A stretch of DNA of 41,011 bases from DASSKK01 sp035690495 (GTDB taxonomy: Bacteria; Actinomycetota; Actinomycetes; Propionibacteriales; Nocardioidaceae): NCBI GenBank assembly GCA_035690495.1, contig DASSKK010000036.1:1-41011 (forward strand). Reading direction: 5' to 3'. Below the pieces are notes generated by a model. The model saw only the letters and a list, made by a program, of their open reading frames with translations. It searched no databases and was not told where the DNA came from. Every line of letters begins with the position of its first letter. Position 1 is the stretch's first letter. Both the position numbers and the translations under genes were made by a program. Below, piece by piece: positions 31,117-38,340 of the stretch.

Positions 31117-32448
31117 TCAGACGCGGTCCAGGAAGCGGTCGAAGACCCGGGCGCCGAACTCGAGCGCGTCGGTCGGCACGCGCTCGTCGACCCCGTGGAA
31201 CAGCGCGGTGAAGTCGAGGTCCGCGGGCAACCGCAGCGGGGTGAAGCCGAAACAGCGCACGTCCAGCTTCTTCCAGTGCTTCGCGTCGGTGCCACCGGAC
31301 ATCAAGAACGGCGCCACCCTGGCGTCCGGGTCCTCAGCGACCAGGCTCGCGGTCATCGCGTCCACCAGATGACCGTCGTACGACGTCTCCAAGGCGTGCT
31401 GCCTGCTGACGTACTCGATCTCGATCCCCTCGCCGACCAGATCCGCAAGGGTCTCGAAGAACTCGTCCTCGTAGCCCGGGAGAAAACGGCCGTCGACATG
31501 TGCGCTGGCCTCCCCCGGCACCACGTTCACCTTGTAGCCGGCCTGCAGCATCGTCGGGTTGACGGTGTTGCGGATCACCGCACCGATCATCCGGGCGGCC
31601 GAGCCGAACTCCTGCACGAGCGCCTCGGCGTTCTCCGGAGTCGCCTCGCTTCCGGCGATCTCGCCGACCGATGCCAGCAGAGTGCGCATCGCCGGGGTCA
31701 GCCGCACCGGCCACTCATGGCGGCCGATCCGGGCCACCGCCTCGCTGAGCCGCGTCACCGCGTTGTCGGGATGCCGCATCGAGCCGTGGCCCGCGCTGCC
31801 CGTGGCGGTCAGCCGCATCCAGGCCATTCCCTTCTCGGCAGCCTCGATGAGATACATCCGCTGGCCGCGCACGGTCGCGCTGAAGCCGCCGACCTCGCCG
31901 ATGCCCTCCTCACAGCCCTCGAGCAGATCGGGCCGTTGGACCACGATCTGCTCGGCGCCCTGGTGGCCGCCGGCCTCCTCGTCCGCGGTGAAGCAGAGCA
32001 CGATCGGCCGCTCCGGGACGGCCTCCGCACGTGTGCGCGCCCGCACGATCGAGAGGAGCATCGCGTCGAAGTCCTTCATGTCGACCGCACCCCGACCCCA
32101 CAGGTAGCCGTCGCGGATCTCACCCGAGAACGGGTCCACCTGCCAGTCGGCGGCGTCAGCCGGCACCACGTCGAGGTGGCCGTGCAGCAGCAACGGCGCA
32201 TCGGTCGAACCCGACGACTCCCCGCCCCACCGCGCGACCACGTTGGTCCGGCCCGGCGCACCCTCGAACAGCTCGGACTCGATGCCCACCTCGTCGAGGA
32301 GCGTCGCGACATGCTCTGCAGCCTTGCGCTCCCCCGGGCCGCTGCCGTCCCCGTAGTTGGTGGTGTCCATCCGGATCAGGTCCCGGCAGATGTCCACCAC
32401 CTCGGCCGCCGGATCGTAGCGTCCCGATTCGCTGTGTGCGGTGCTCAT
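31117..32448 (-). CDS. M20 family metallopeptidase (dipeptidase/succinyl-diaminopimelate desuccinylase-like)
   Basis: Zinc aminoacylase/carboxypeptidase of 443 aa. Metal and catalytic residues are His91 and Asp93 (LLLHGHLDVVP), Asp123 (GRGAVDMKD) and Glu157/Glu158 (FTADEEAGG). A dimerisation lid domain lies at about 200-320 (GSAGHGSMRHPDNAV). The conserved C-terminal HGVDE supplies the last metal ligand. It resembles the M20/M25/M40 peptidases annotated as acetylornithine deacetylase-like; the true substrate is uncertain. ATG at 32448 has a weak -10 (CAGGAT) 6 nt upstream, in line with a leaderless start. It is divergent from tRNA-Leu. Confidence 0.9.
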   Translation of the reverse strand: MSTAHSESGRYDPAAEVVDICRDLIRMDTTNYGDGSGPGERKAAEHVATLLDEVGIESELFEGAPGRTNVVARWGGESSGSTDAPLLLHGHLDVVPADAADWQVDPFSGEIRDGYLWGRGAVDMKDFDAMLLSIVRARTRAEAVPERPIVLCFTADEEAGGHQGAEQIVVQRPDLLEGCEEGIGEVGGFSATVRGQRMYLIEAAEKGMAWMRLTATGSAGHGSMRHPDNAVTRLSEAVARIGRHEWPVRLTPAMRTLLASVGEIAGSEATPENAEALVQEFGSAARMIGAVIRNTVNPTMLQAGYKVNVVPGEASAHVDGRFLPGYEDEFFETLADLVGEGIEIEYVSRQHALETSYDGHLVDAMTASLVAEDPDARVAPFLMSGGTDAKHWKKLDVRCFGFTPLRLPADLDFTALFHGVDERVPTDALEFGARVFDRFLDRV

Positions 32449-32471
32449 CTGCCCATCCTGACATCCGTGAC

Positions 32472-32530
32472 AGCAGCGCCGCCCGGTCACGCGTGGTCCC
32501 TGGCTCCGATGCGGCTTCCGCGGCGCTGCT
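32472..32530. repeat. 11-bp perfect inverted repeat between M20 gene and tRNA-Leu
   Basis: agcagcgccgc (32472-32482) and gcggcgctgct (32520-32530) are perfect inverted copies with a 37-nt spacer. The pair lies in the divergent promoter region, just before a TAGGCT at 32535-32540. It may be a regulator site or a cruciform. Confidence 0.5.
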
Positions 32531-32534
32531 TTGC

Positions 32535-32540
32535 TAGGCT
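32535..32540 (+). promoter_or_regulatory. Possible -10 element of tRNA-Leu
   Basis: TAGGCT lies 57 nt upstream of the mature tRNA 5' end, a plausible distance for a precursor with a short 5' leader. A consensus -35 is not visible. Confidence 0.35.
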
Positions 32541-32596
32541 TGCCGCCGCACTCACGGCTCCGAGCGAGACGTGCGGGCAACCATCGCAAGGCCCTT

Positions 32597-32685
32597 GTCC
32601 GGGTGGCGGAATAGGTAGACGCGCTAGCTTGAGGTGCTAGTCCTCGTATTAGAGGGTGGGGGTTCAAGTCCCCCCTCGGACACCA
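32597..32685 (+). tRNA. tRNA-Leu (anticodon GAG)
   Basis: An 89-nt class II tRNA. The acceptor stem GTCCGGG pairs with CTCGGAC (one G-U). The D-arm region is TGGCGGAATAGGTAGACGCG. The anticodon stem CTAGC/GCTAG holds loop TTGAGGT, giving anticodon GAG, which reads CUC/CUU. A long variable arm follows, then the T-arm GGGGGTTCAAGTCCCCC. The discriminator is A and CCA is encoded. All features are those of tRNA-Leu. Confidence 0.97.
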
Positions 32686-32836
32686 GTCTGATGCGCTCCG
32701 AGATCGTCGCACCAGGAGTGCTTGCTCGTCGTCCGCTGCAGCCCCAAAGGTAAAGTCTCCCGCAAAACGGTCACGTGCATCGCGCTGCCCTTCTAACGTG
32801 CAACCCAGTGTTACCTATGGCCTTGGGAGGGGTCAC

Positions 32837-33391
32837 ATGGTGCGATGGACTCGCTCCGGCGTGCGTGCGGCCGCCTTGCTGGCCGCTGGTGCCCTGCTCA
32901 ATCCGCTCACGCTCCAGACCGGAGCCGCACACGCCCAGGACCGCGAACACCTGGCCAGGACCGATCTCACCAACACGACGATGAGCCTGCAGGCCCGTGA
33001 GGGGGCGTTCGCCGCCCAGGTGTTCAAGCTGATCAACCGGCGCCGGGTCGCCCATGGTCGTCATCGCGTCAGCTGGAACCGTTGCGTGAACGGGTTCGCC
33101 ACCGACTGGGCCCAGCACCTGGCGGTCCGCGACCAGTTCCAGCACAGCAACCTGTACCACCTGCTGTCCCGCTGCGACGCGCCGTACGCCTCGGAGAACA
33201 TCGCGAAGTTCCCCGCCACGATCCGCCCCGCCCGGCTGGTCACCCTGTGGATGCACTCGCCAGAGCACAGGCACAACATCTTGTCGCGGCATCCCACGAC
33301 CACCGGTGTGGCGATCACCTGGGACGACCAGGCCCGCGAGTTCCTCGCGGTGCAGAACTTCGTACGCCGTCCCGGCAGCTACCCGAACTGA
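32837..33391 (+). CDS. Secreted CAP (SCP/PR-1) domain protein
   Basis: A 184-aa secreted protein. The signal peptide (1-33) ends with TGAAHAQ. The CAP domain (about 57-176) has landmark residues FQHS (His103), YASENIA (Glu120) and LWMHSPEHRHNIL (His143, His145), the set that forms the CAP cavity. Cys83 and Cys113 could form a disulfide. Bacterial CAP proteins are extracellular and mostly of unknown function. The ATG follows GGGAGGGG, a strong Shine-Dalgarno sequence. The 151-bp gap after tRNA-Leu holds its promoter; GGTAAAGT and GTTACCT there are candidate elements. The stop is 16 bp from the convergent guaB1. Confidence 0.9.
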   Translation: MVRWTRSGVRAAALLAAGALLNPLTLQTGAAHAQDREHLARTDLTNTTMSLQAREGAFAAQVFKLINRRRVAHGRHRVSWNRCVNGFATDWAQHLAVRDQFQHSNLYHLLSRCDAPYASENIAKFPATIRPARLVTLWMHSPEHRHNILSRHPTTTGVAITWDDQAREFLAVQNFVRRPGSYPN

Positions 33392-33407
33392 CGCGGACCC
33401 GGAGCGG

Positions 33408-34844
33408 CTACCACCCGGACGGCAGCGGCCTGCCCTCATGGAAGCCGGCAGCTGACTGGACGCCGATCACCGCCCGCTCGTGCAGCTCCGGCACGGTGCG
33501 GGCGCCCGCGTAGGTGCACGCCGACCGGACACCTGCGCAGATCTCGTCGAGCAGGTCCTCCACGCCGGGGCGGTCCGGGTCGAGGTACATCCGGCTGGAG
33601 CTGATGCCCTCCTCGTAGAGCCCTTTGCGAGCACGGTCGAACGCCGTCTCCGTGCTGGTGCGCTGGGCGACCGCACGCGCCGAGGCCATCCCGAAGGACT
33701 CCTTGAAGGCACGCCCGTCCGCATCCTCGTGCAGGTCGCCCGGAGACTCGTAGGTGCCGGCGAACCAGGAGCCGATCATCACCGAGGAGGCGCCGGCCGC
33801 GAGCGCCAGCGCCACGTCGCGCGGGTAGCGCACACCTCCGTCGGCCCACACGTTGCGACCGAGCTCGCGGGCAGCGGCGGCGCACTCGAGCACGGCCGAG
33901 AACTGCGGACGCCCCACCCCGGTCATCATCCGCGTGGTGCACATCGCGCCCGGGCCGACTCCGACCTTGACGATGTCGGCACCGGCGGCGACGAGCTCGC
34001 GCACGCCGTCCGCCGAGACAACGTTGCCGGCGACGACCGGCACGTGAGGGTCGACCGAGCGGACCGCCTTCAGCGCGTCGAGCATCCGGTCCTGGTGGCC
34101 GTGCGCGGTGTCGACCACGAGCGCGTCGACCCCACCGTCCAGCAGCGCCGCTGCCTTGGCTGCGACGTCGCCGTTGACGCCGATCGCCCCACCGACGCAC
34201 AGTCGACCGGTGTGGTCGACCGCCGGCTTGTAGAGGGCCGAGCGCAACGCGGCGGTGCGGGTGAGCACGCCGACCAGCCGTCCTGCCTCGTCGGCCACGG
34301 GCGCTACGCGACGTCGTGCCGAGTCGAGCGTCTCGAACGCGACCCGGGGCTCGACGCCGGCCGGCAACGTCAACGGGTCGCGGGTCATCACCTGGTGCGC
34401 CTGGGCGAAGCGGTCGGTGCCTGCGCAGTCACTCGCCGTGACGACCCCGACGAGGCGTCCCTCATCGACCACGAACCCCGCGCCGTGCGCCCTCTTCGGC
34501 AACAAGGCGAGGACCTCGCCCACCGTCTGATGCGGGTCGAGGGTGATCGGGGTGTCCACGACCAGGTCCCGGGACTTCACCCACGACACGACCTCGCGGA
34601 CCACAGTCAGCGGGATGTCTTGGGGAAGCACCGCGATGGCGCCCCGACGTGCCACCGTCTCGGCCATCCGGCGCCCGGCCACCGCGGTCATGTTCGACAC
34701 CACCAGCGGGAGGGTCCCCCCGGTGCCGTCTGCACTCGACAGGTCGACGTCGGAGCGGGAGCCCACGTCGGACCGGCGCGGCACCATGAAGACGTCGTCG
34801 TAGGTGAGGTCGTAGGGCGGCGGGGACTCGTTCAAGAAGCGCAC
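33408..34844 (-). CDS. guaB1: GuaB1 family protein (IMPDH-related; GMP reductase in mycobacteria)
   Basis: IMP dehydrogenase/GMP reductase family TIM barrel of 478 aa. A CBS pair is inserted at about residues 94-205. The catalytic loop is GPGAMCTTRMMTGVGRPQ with Cys302, and the phosphate-binding region is ADGGVRYPRD with SSVMIGSWFAGT. The start (YDLTYDDVFMVP) and the sequence around the Cys mark the actinobacterial GuaB1 subgroup rather than true IMPDH; the mycobacterial member was shown to be a CBS-regulated GMP reductase in purine salvage. GTG at 34844 has TAGCAT 9 nt upstream. It is convergent with the CAP gene and stands alone. Confidence 0.92.
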   Translation of the reverse strand: MRFLNESPPPYDLTYDDVFMVPRRSDVGSRSDVDLSSADGTGGTLPLVVSNMTAVAGRRMAETVARRGAIAVLPQDIPLTVVREVVSWVKSRDLVVDTPITLDPHQTVGEVLALLPKRAHGAGFVVDEGRLVGVVTASDCAGTDRFAQAHQVMTRDPLTLPAGVEPRVAFETLDSARRRVAPVADEAGRLVGVLTRTAALRSALYKPAVDHTGRLCVGGAIGVNGDVAAKAAALLDGGVDALVVDTAHGHQDRMLDALKAVRSVDPHVPVVAGNVVSADGVRELVAAGADIVKVGVGPGAMCTTRMMTGVGRPQFSAVLECAAAARELGRNVWADGGVRYPRDVALALAAGASSVMIGSWFAGTYESPGDLHEDADGRAFKESFGMASARAVAQRTSTETAFDRARKGLYEEGISSSRMYLDPDRPGVEDLLDEICAGVRSACTYAGARTVPELHERAVIGVQSAAGFHEGRPLPSGW

Positions 34845-34899
34845 GAGACAACGATGCTACAGCTAGTTCAGGGCGTCCAACGCCCGGTCCGGTGCACGG

Positions 34900-35703
34900 T
34901 CATCCTCTCGGCGGCAGCGGCACGAAGCCGCTTGTACGTCGTACGTAGTCGGCATATCCCGGGCGCCGCTCGGCCATCCCCTTCTCCAAGAGCGGCTTGC
35001 CCGTGCCGCGGGCCAGCAGCCAGGTCATCAGGAGCGGGGACAGGACGGTGAGGATCCCGGGCCAGGCGCCGAACGCCACCAGTGAGATCCCCCACCACAC
35101 GGACGCGTCGCCGAAGTAGTTGGGGTGCCGCGTGTAGCGCCACAGCCCGGTGTCGAGCACCTTGCCCTTCGAGCCGGGGTCGGTGCGGAACCGGTGCAGC
35201 TGCGCGTCCCCGACCGCCTCGAAGGCGAAGCCGAGCAGCCACACGGCACAACCGACCCAGGCGACGACGTTCAGGGAGGAAGGTTCGAACGCCGCCACCT
35301 GGATCGGAAGCGAGATGAACCAGAGGGCAAGGCCCTGGGGGAGGTAGATGCGACGGGCGGCGTACGCCGTGCGGCTGCCCGGCGCCTTCGCGAGCAGAGC
35401 CTGGTAACGGGAGTCCTCGCCATGGCCGCGGTTGCGGCGGCCGATGTGCGCCGCCAGCCGCAACCCCCAGACGGCGGTGAGCACGAGCACCAGCACGCGG
35501 CGGGCGGGATCGCCGCGCTCGGCGCCGAGGAGGTACGACGCGATCGCGACCGCAACGAACCCGAGGCCCCACGCCACGTCGACGACTGCGTGCTTGCCCA
35601 GGCGCACGGCCACTGCGAACGTCGCACCGAGGACGACGAGCACCGTCAGGACCGTCCACGGCAGTGCCGTGCCGAATGCGACCCAGTCGAAGTCCGTGCT
35701 CAT
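34900..35703 (-). CDS. DUF1295 / steroid-5-alpha-reductase-like membrane protein
   Basis: A 267-aa membrane protein with six or seven hydrophobic helices. DUF1295 landmarks are VVDVAWGLGFV, WGLRLAAHIGRRN and, near the C-terminus, WRYTRHPNYFGDASVWWG, the nucleotide-binding hallmark shared with 3-oxo-5-alpha-steroid 4-dehydrogenases and isoprenylcysteine methyltransferases. Many actinobacteria pair this gene with a cyclopropane-fatty-acid-synthase-like methyltransferase, as here. It may reduce a methylene lipid intermediate, which is inference. ATG at 35703 overlaps the TGA of the methyltransferase (ATGA). It is the last gene of the pair. Confidence 0.88.
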   Translation of the reverse strand: MSTDFDWVAFGTALPWTVLTVLVVLGATFAVAVRLGKHAVVDVAWGLGFVAVAIASYLLGAERGDPARRVLVLVLTAVWGLRLAAHIGRRNRGHGEDSRYQALLAKAPGSRTAYAARRIYLPQGLALWFISLPIQVAAFEPSSLNVVAWVGCAVWLLGFAFEAVGDAQLHRFRTDPGSKGKVLDTGLWRYTRHPNYFGDASVWWGISLVAFGAWPGILTVLSPLLMTWLLARGTGKPLLEKGMAERRPGYADYVRRTSGFVPLPPRG

Positions 35704-37019
35704 GCGGTGCGCTCCGCGGGCAGCCCGCTCGACCCGTGCGGCAGGGGCCGCGCCAGCAGGATCTGGTCGACCCCCATGCGTCCCTCCTCGAACGCCAAGG
35801 CTCCGCCGACCAGGTAGAGCCGCCAGACCCGCGCGACCTCCTCCCCGACCAGCGCGACGACCTGGTCCCAGTTCTCCCAGAACGTCGCGTACCACGCGTC
35901 GACGGTGCGCACGTAGTGCTCCCGCAACGCGTGCACGTCACGCACTTCGAGACCTGCCTGCTCGAGCAGGTTCAGCGTCTCCCCCACCGGCCGCATGTGC
36001 ATGTCCGGGGCGATGAAGGCCTCGATGAAGGGGCCGCCACCCGGACGGGTCGTCCGCGACATCTGCTGGATCAGTGCCCGTCCGCCTGGGCGCAGCAACC
36101 GCTGGATGCCGGCCGCGAAGCGCGGGTAGTTCCGCTTCCCGACGTGCTCGCCCATCTCGATCGAGGAGATCGTGTCGAACGGGCCGTCGGAGACGTCACG
36201 GTAGTCCTGGAGCCGCACCTCGACCAGGTCGTCGAGTCCTCGCTCGGCGACGCGCCGGTCGACGAACTCCTTCTGCTCCGCGGCGATCGTGACGGCCACG
36301 ACTCGCACGCCGTACTCCTGCGCCGCGTACAGCGACAGCGACCCCCAGCCGCACCCGATGTCCAGGTGCCGATGCCCCGCCGGAGCTTGGTCGAGGCCGA
36401 GCTTGCGGCAGACCAGGTCGAGCTTGTCGCGCTGTGCGTCCTCCACGGTGTAGCCGGGCTCGTCGCTGGTGAAGTAGGCGCACGAGTAGGCCATGCTCGG
36501 ATCGAGGATCAGCGAGTAGAAGTCGTTGGACAGGTCGTAGTGGTGGGCGATGGCGTCCCGGTCGCGCCGCATCGAGTGCAGCCGGCCGCGAAGCCGGGCC
36601 TGGCTGGCCGGCGGTGCGGGTGGGCGCCCGAGCGCACCCAGGCGTGCGGCGGTGCGCAGCCCGTCGCGAAGGGCTGCCAGCCCCGGCTTCGAGGCGCCAT
36701 GGTCGCGGACGGCCGCCCACACGCGGCGGAACCCCTCGAGCAGGTCGCCCTCGACGTCTATCTCCTTGGTGACGTAGGCCTGCGCCAGCCCCAGCTCGCC
36801 GGGGTGGTAGACGAGCCGGCGCAGCGCCGCGGGGTGGTTGACGACCACCGTGGGCGCGTCGGCCGGTCCGGCGACACTGCCGTCCCAGGCGCGGATCCGC
36901 ACCGGGAGGCGGCCGGCGAACAGCGGAGCGGCGACCGCGGCCAACTGCTCAGCCACTCCTGTGCCAGCGGATGCGGGCGCGGGCATGCCGGACTCCTCCC
37001 TGGGTGAGGTCAGCGTCAT
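35700..37019 (-). CDS. Cyclopropane-fatty-acid synthase-like SAM methyltransferase
   Basis: A 439-aa enzyme. The N-terminal half (about 35-140) is the CFA-synthase lipid-binding region. The motif HHYDLSNDFYSLILDPSMAYSCAYF (159-183, key residues HYD and NDFY) leads to the SAM motif LDIGCGWGSL (219-228) and then ISSIEMGEHVG. CFA synthases methylate unsaturated acyl chains of phospholipids; a product such as methylene or 10-methyl fatty acids is possible given the coupled DUF1295 reductase-like gene. ATG at 37019 has GAGAGGGG upstream; ATG at 36986 also has a good Shine-Dalgarno sequence (GGGAGGAG), so the start is uncertain by 11 residues. It is divergent from galK. Confidence 0.9.
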   Translation of the reverse strand: MTLTSPREESGMPAPASAGTGVAEQLAAVAAPLFAGRLPVRIRAWDGSVAGPADAPTVVVNHPAALRRLVYHPGELGLAQAYVTKEIDVEGDLLEGFRRVWAAVRDHGASKPGLAALRDGLRTAARLGALGRPPAPPASQARLRGRLHSMRRDRDAIAHHYDLSNDFYSLILDPSMAYSCAYFTSDEPGYTVEDAQRDKLDLVCRKLGLDQAPAGHRHLDIGCGWGSLSLYAAQEYGVRVVAVTIAAEQKEFVDRRVAERGLDDLVEVRLQDYRDVSDGPFDTISSIEMGEHVGKRNYPRFAAGIQRLLRPGGRALIQQMSRTTRPGGGPFIEAFIAPDMHMRPVGETLNLLEQAGLEVRDVHALREHYVRTVDAWYATFWENWDQVVALVGEEVARVWRLYLVGGALAFEEGRMGVDQILLARPLPHGSSGLPAERTA

Positions 37020-37140
37020 CGTGCCCCTCTCTGGACCGGCTCCCATTGATTGGGTTCGCTGATGGTTCGGCGTGCTGCCCTGGCCGGATGGCTGCGCACT
37101 GCCCATCGTCCCACCCGGCAGTCATCCCCAGCGGCGTCCG

Positions 37141-37146
37141 TAGGCT
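37141..37146 (+). promoter_or_regulatory. Predicted leaderless -10 element of galK
   Basis: TAGGCT lies exactly 6 nt before the galK ATG, the ideal leaderless geometry. No Shine-Dalgarno sequence is visible. The remaining divergent gap (37020-37140) shows no other clear site. Confidence 0.6.
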
Positions 37147-37152
37147 GAGCCG

Positions 37153-38340
37153 ATGCATGCCGTCGACGGTCCCCCGCCCGAGCACACGGCGATCGAGCCG
37201 GAGATGCATGCCGGCTTTGCCGCACGGTTCGGGCACGCACCGACCACGATCTACAGGGCACCGGGCCGGGTGAACGTGATCGGCGAGCACCTGGACTACA
37301 ACGGCGGCTGCGTCCTCCCGATGGCCCTCGAGCAGGCGACGTACGCCGCGGCCGGCCCTCGCCCGGACGGAGTCCTCCGCATGGCCAGCGCCCAGCAGGA
37401 AGAGTCCTTCGAGGCTCGCCTCGACGCCATCGGGCCCGGCCGCATCCACGGATGGGCACGGTACGCCGCGGGCGCGGTCTGGGCGCTGCGCGAGGACGGG
37501 ATCCCCGTCGGCGGGCTCGACGTGCTGATCGACAGCCGGGTGCCGATCGGGGCGGGCCTGTCCAGCTCGGCGGCGCTGATCTGCTCGGTGGCGCTCGCCG
37601 CCTGCGGCACAGCCGGGCTCACCGACGACACACCCTTGCGTGAAAGGGTCGTTCGCGCGTGCGTGCGTGCCGAGAACGAGGTGGCCGGCGCGGCGACCGG
37701 TGGCATGGACCAGATGACCGCGCTGTTCGCGCGGGCCGGGCACCTGATGCAGCTCGACTGCCGGGACTGGTCACGGCGCCAGATCCCCTGGCCGGACGGT
37801 GACGCGGAGATCCTGGTCGTGGACACCAAGGCGTCGCACTCGCTCGACGACGGCGGCTACGGCTCGCGTCGCCGCGACTGCGAACAGGCTGCTGCCGCGC
37901 TCGGCGTACCTCTGCTGCGGGACGTCGCCCACCGCTCCGCGGCATTGCGGCTGCTGAGCGACGAGCGGGTCCGGCGGCGGGTCCGGCACGTGCTCACCGA
38001 GATGACGCGTGTCGACGATGCGGTCGCACGTCTCACGACGGCAGACTTCGCCGGCCTTGGTGAGCTGCTGACCGCCTCGCACGCCTCGTTGCGCGATGAC
38101 TTCGAGGTCTCCTGTACCGAGCTCGACGTCACGGTCGAGGCTGCCCTGGCGGCCGGAGCCCTCGGTGCTCGGATGACCGGCGGCGGGTTCGGCGGCTCGG
38201 CCATCGCCCTGGTCGAGCGGGAATCCCGCAGCGCGGTCGAACGAGCGGTCCTCGAGGCGTTCGCGCGTCGCGGCTGGCCGGAGCCGGGCCTGCTGCTCGC
38301 CCGGCCGAGTGCGGGGGCGGATTTGGTCAGCGGGCGCTGA
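37153..38340 (+). CDS. galK: Galactokinase
   Basis: GalK phosphorylates galactose at C1 in the Leloir pathway. The protein is 395 aa, GHMP kinase fold. The galactokinase signature GRVNVIGEHLDYNGG is at 38-52, the ATP loop PIGAGLSSSAAL at 131-142, the catalytic Asp186 in GATGGMDQM, and the C-terminal GARMTGGGFGGS motif completes the set. No galT or galE lies nearby, so it is an orphan in this window. Met18 is a possible shorter start, but the leaderless promoter supports ATG 37153. Its 3' end overlaps the convergent DUF2252 gene by 14 bp. Confidence 0.94.
   Translation: MHAVDGPPPEHTAIEPEMHAGFAARFGHAPTTIYRAPGRVNVIGEHLDYNGGCVLPMALEQATYAAAGPRPDGVLRMASAQQEESFEARLDAIGPGRIHGWARYAAGAVWALREDGIPVGGLDVLIDSRVPIGAGLSSSAALICSVALAACGTAGLTDDTPLRERVVRACVRAENEVAGAATGGMDQMTALFARAGHLMQLDCRDWSRRQIPWPDGDAEILVVDTKASHSLDDGGYGSRRRDCEQAAAALGVPLLRDVAHRSAALRLLSDERVRRRVRHVLTEMTRVDDAVARLTTADFAGLGELLTASHASLRDDFEVSCTELDVTVEAALAAGALGARMTGGGFGGSAIALVERESRSAVERAVLEAFARRGWPEPGLLLARPSAGADLVSGR

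Noticed and set aside
32686..32836. Possible c-di-AMP (ydaO) riboswitch before the secreted CAP-domain gene, as is common for actinobacterial wall hydrolases.
   Set aside because: Characteristic conserved blocks are not present; the region looks like an ordinary promoter and leader.
32597..32837. tRNA-Leu as an attachment site for an integrated element.
   Set aside because: No integrase, no direct repeat of the tRNA 3' end in the window, and the flanking genes are ordinary chromosomal genes.
33408..34844. Annotation as IMP dehydrogenase.
   Set aside because: The catalytic loop GPGAMCTTRMMTGVGRPQ and overall type match the GuaB1 subgroup, which is GMP reductase in mycobacteria.
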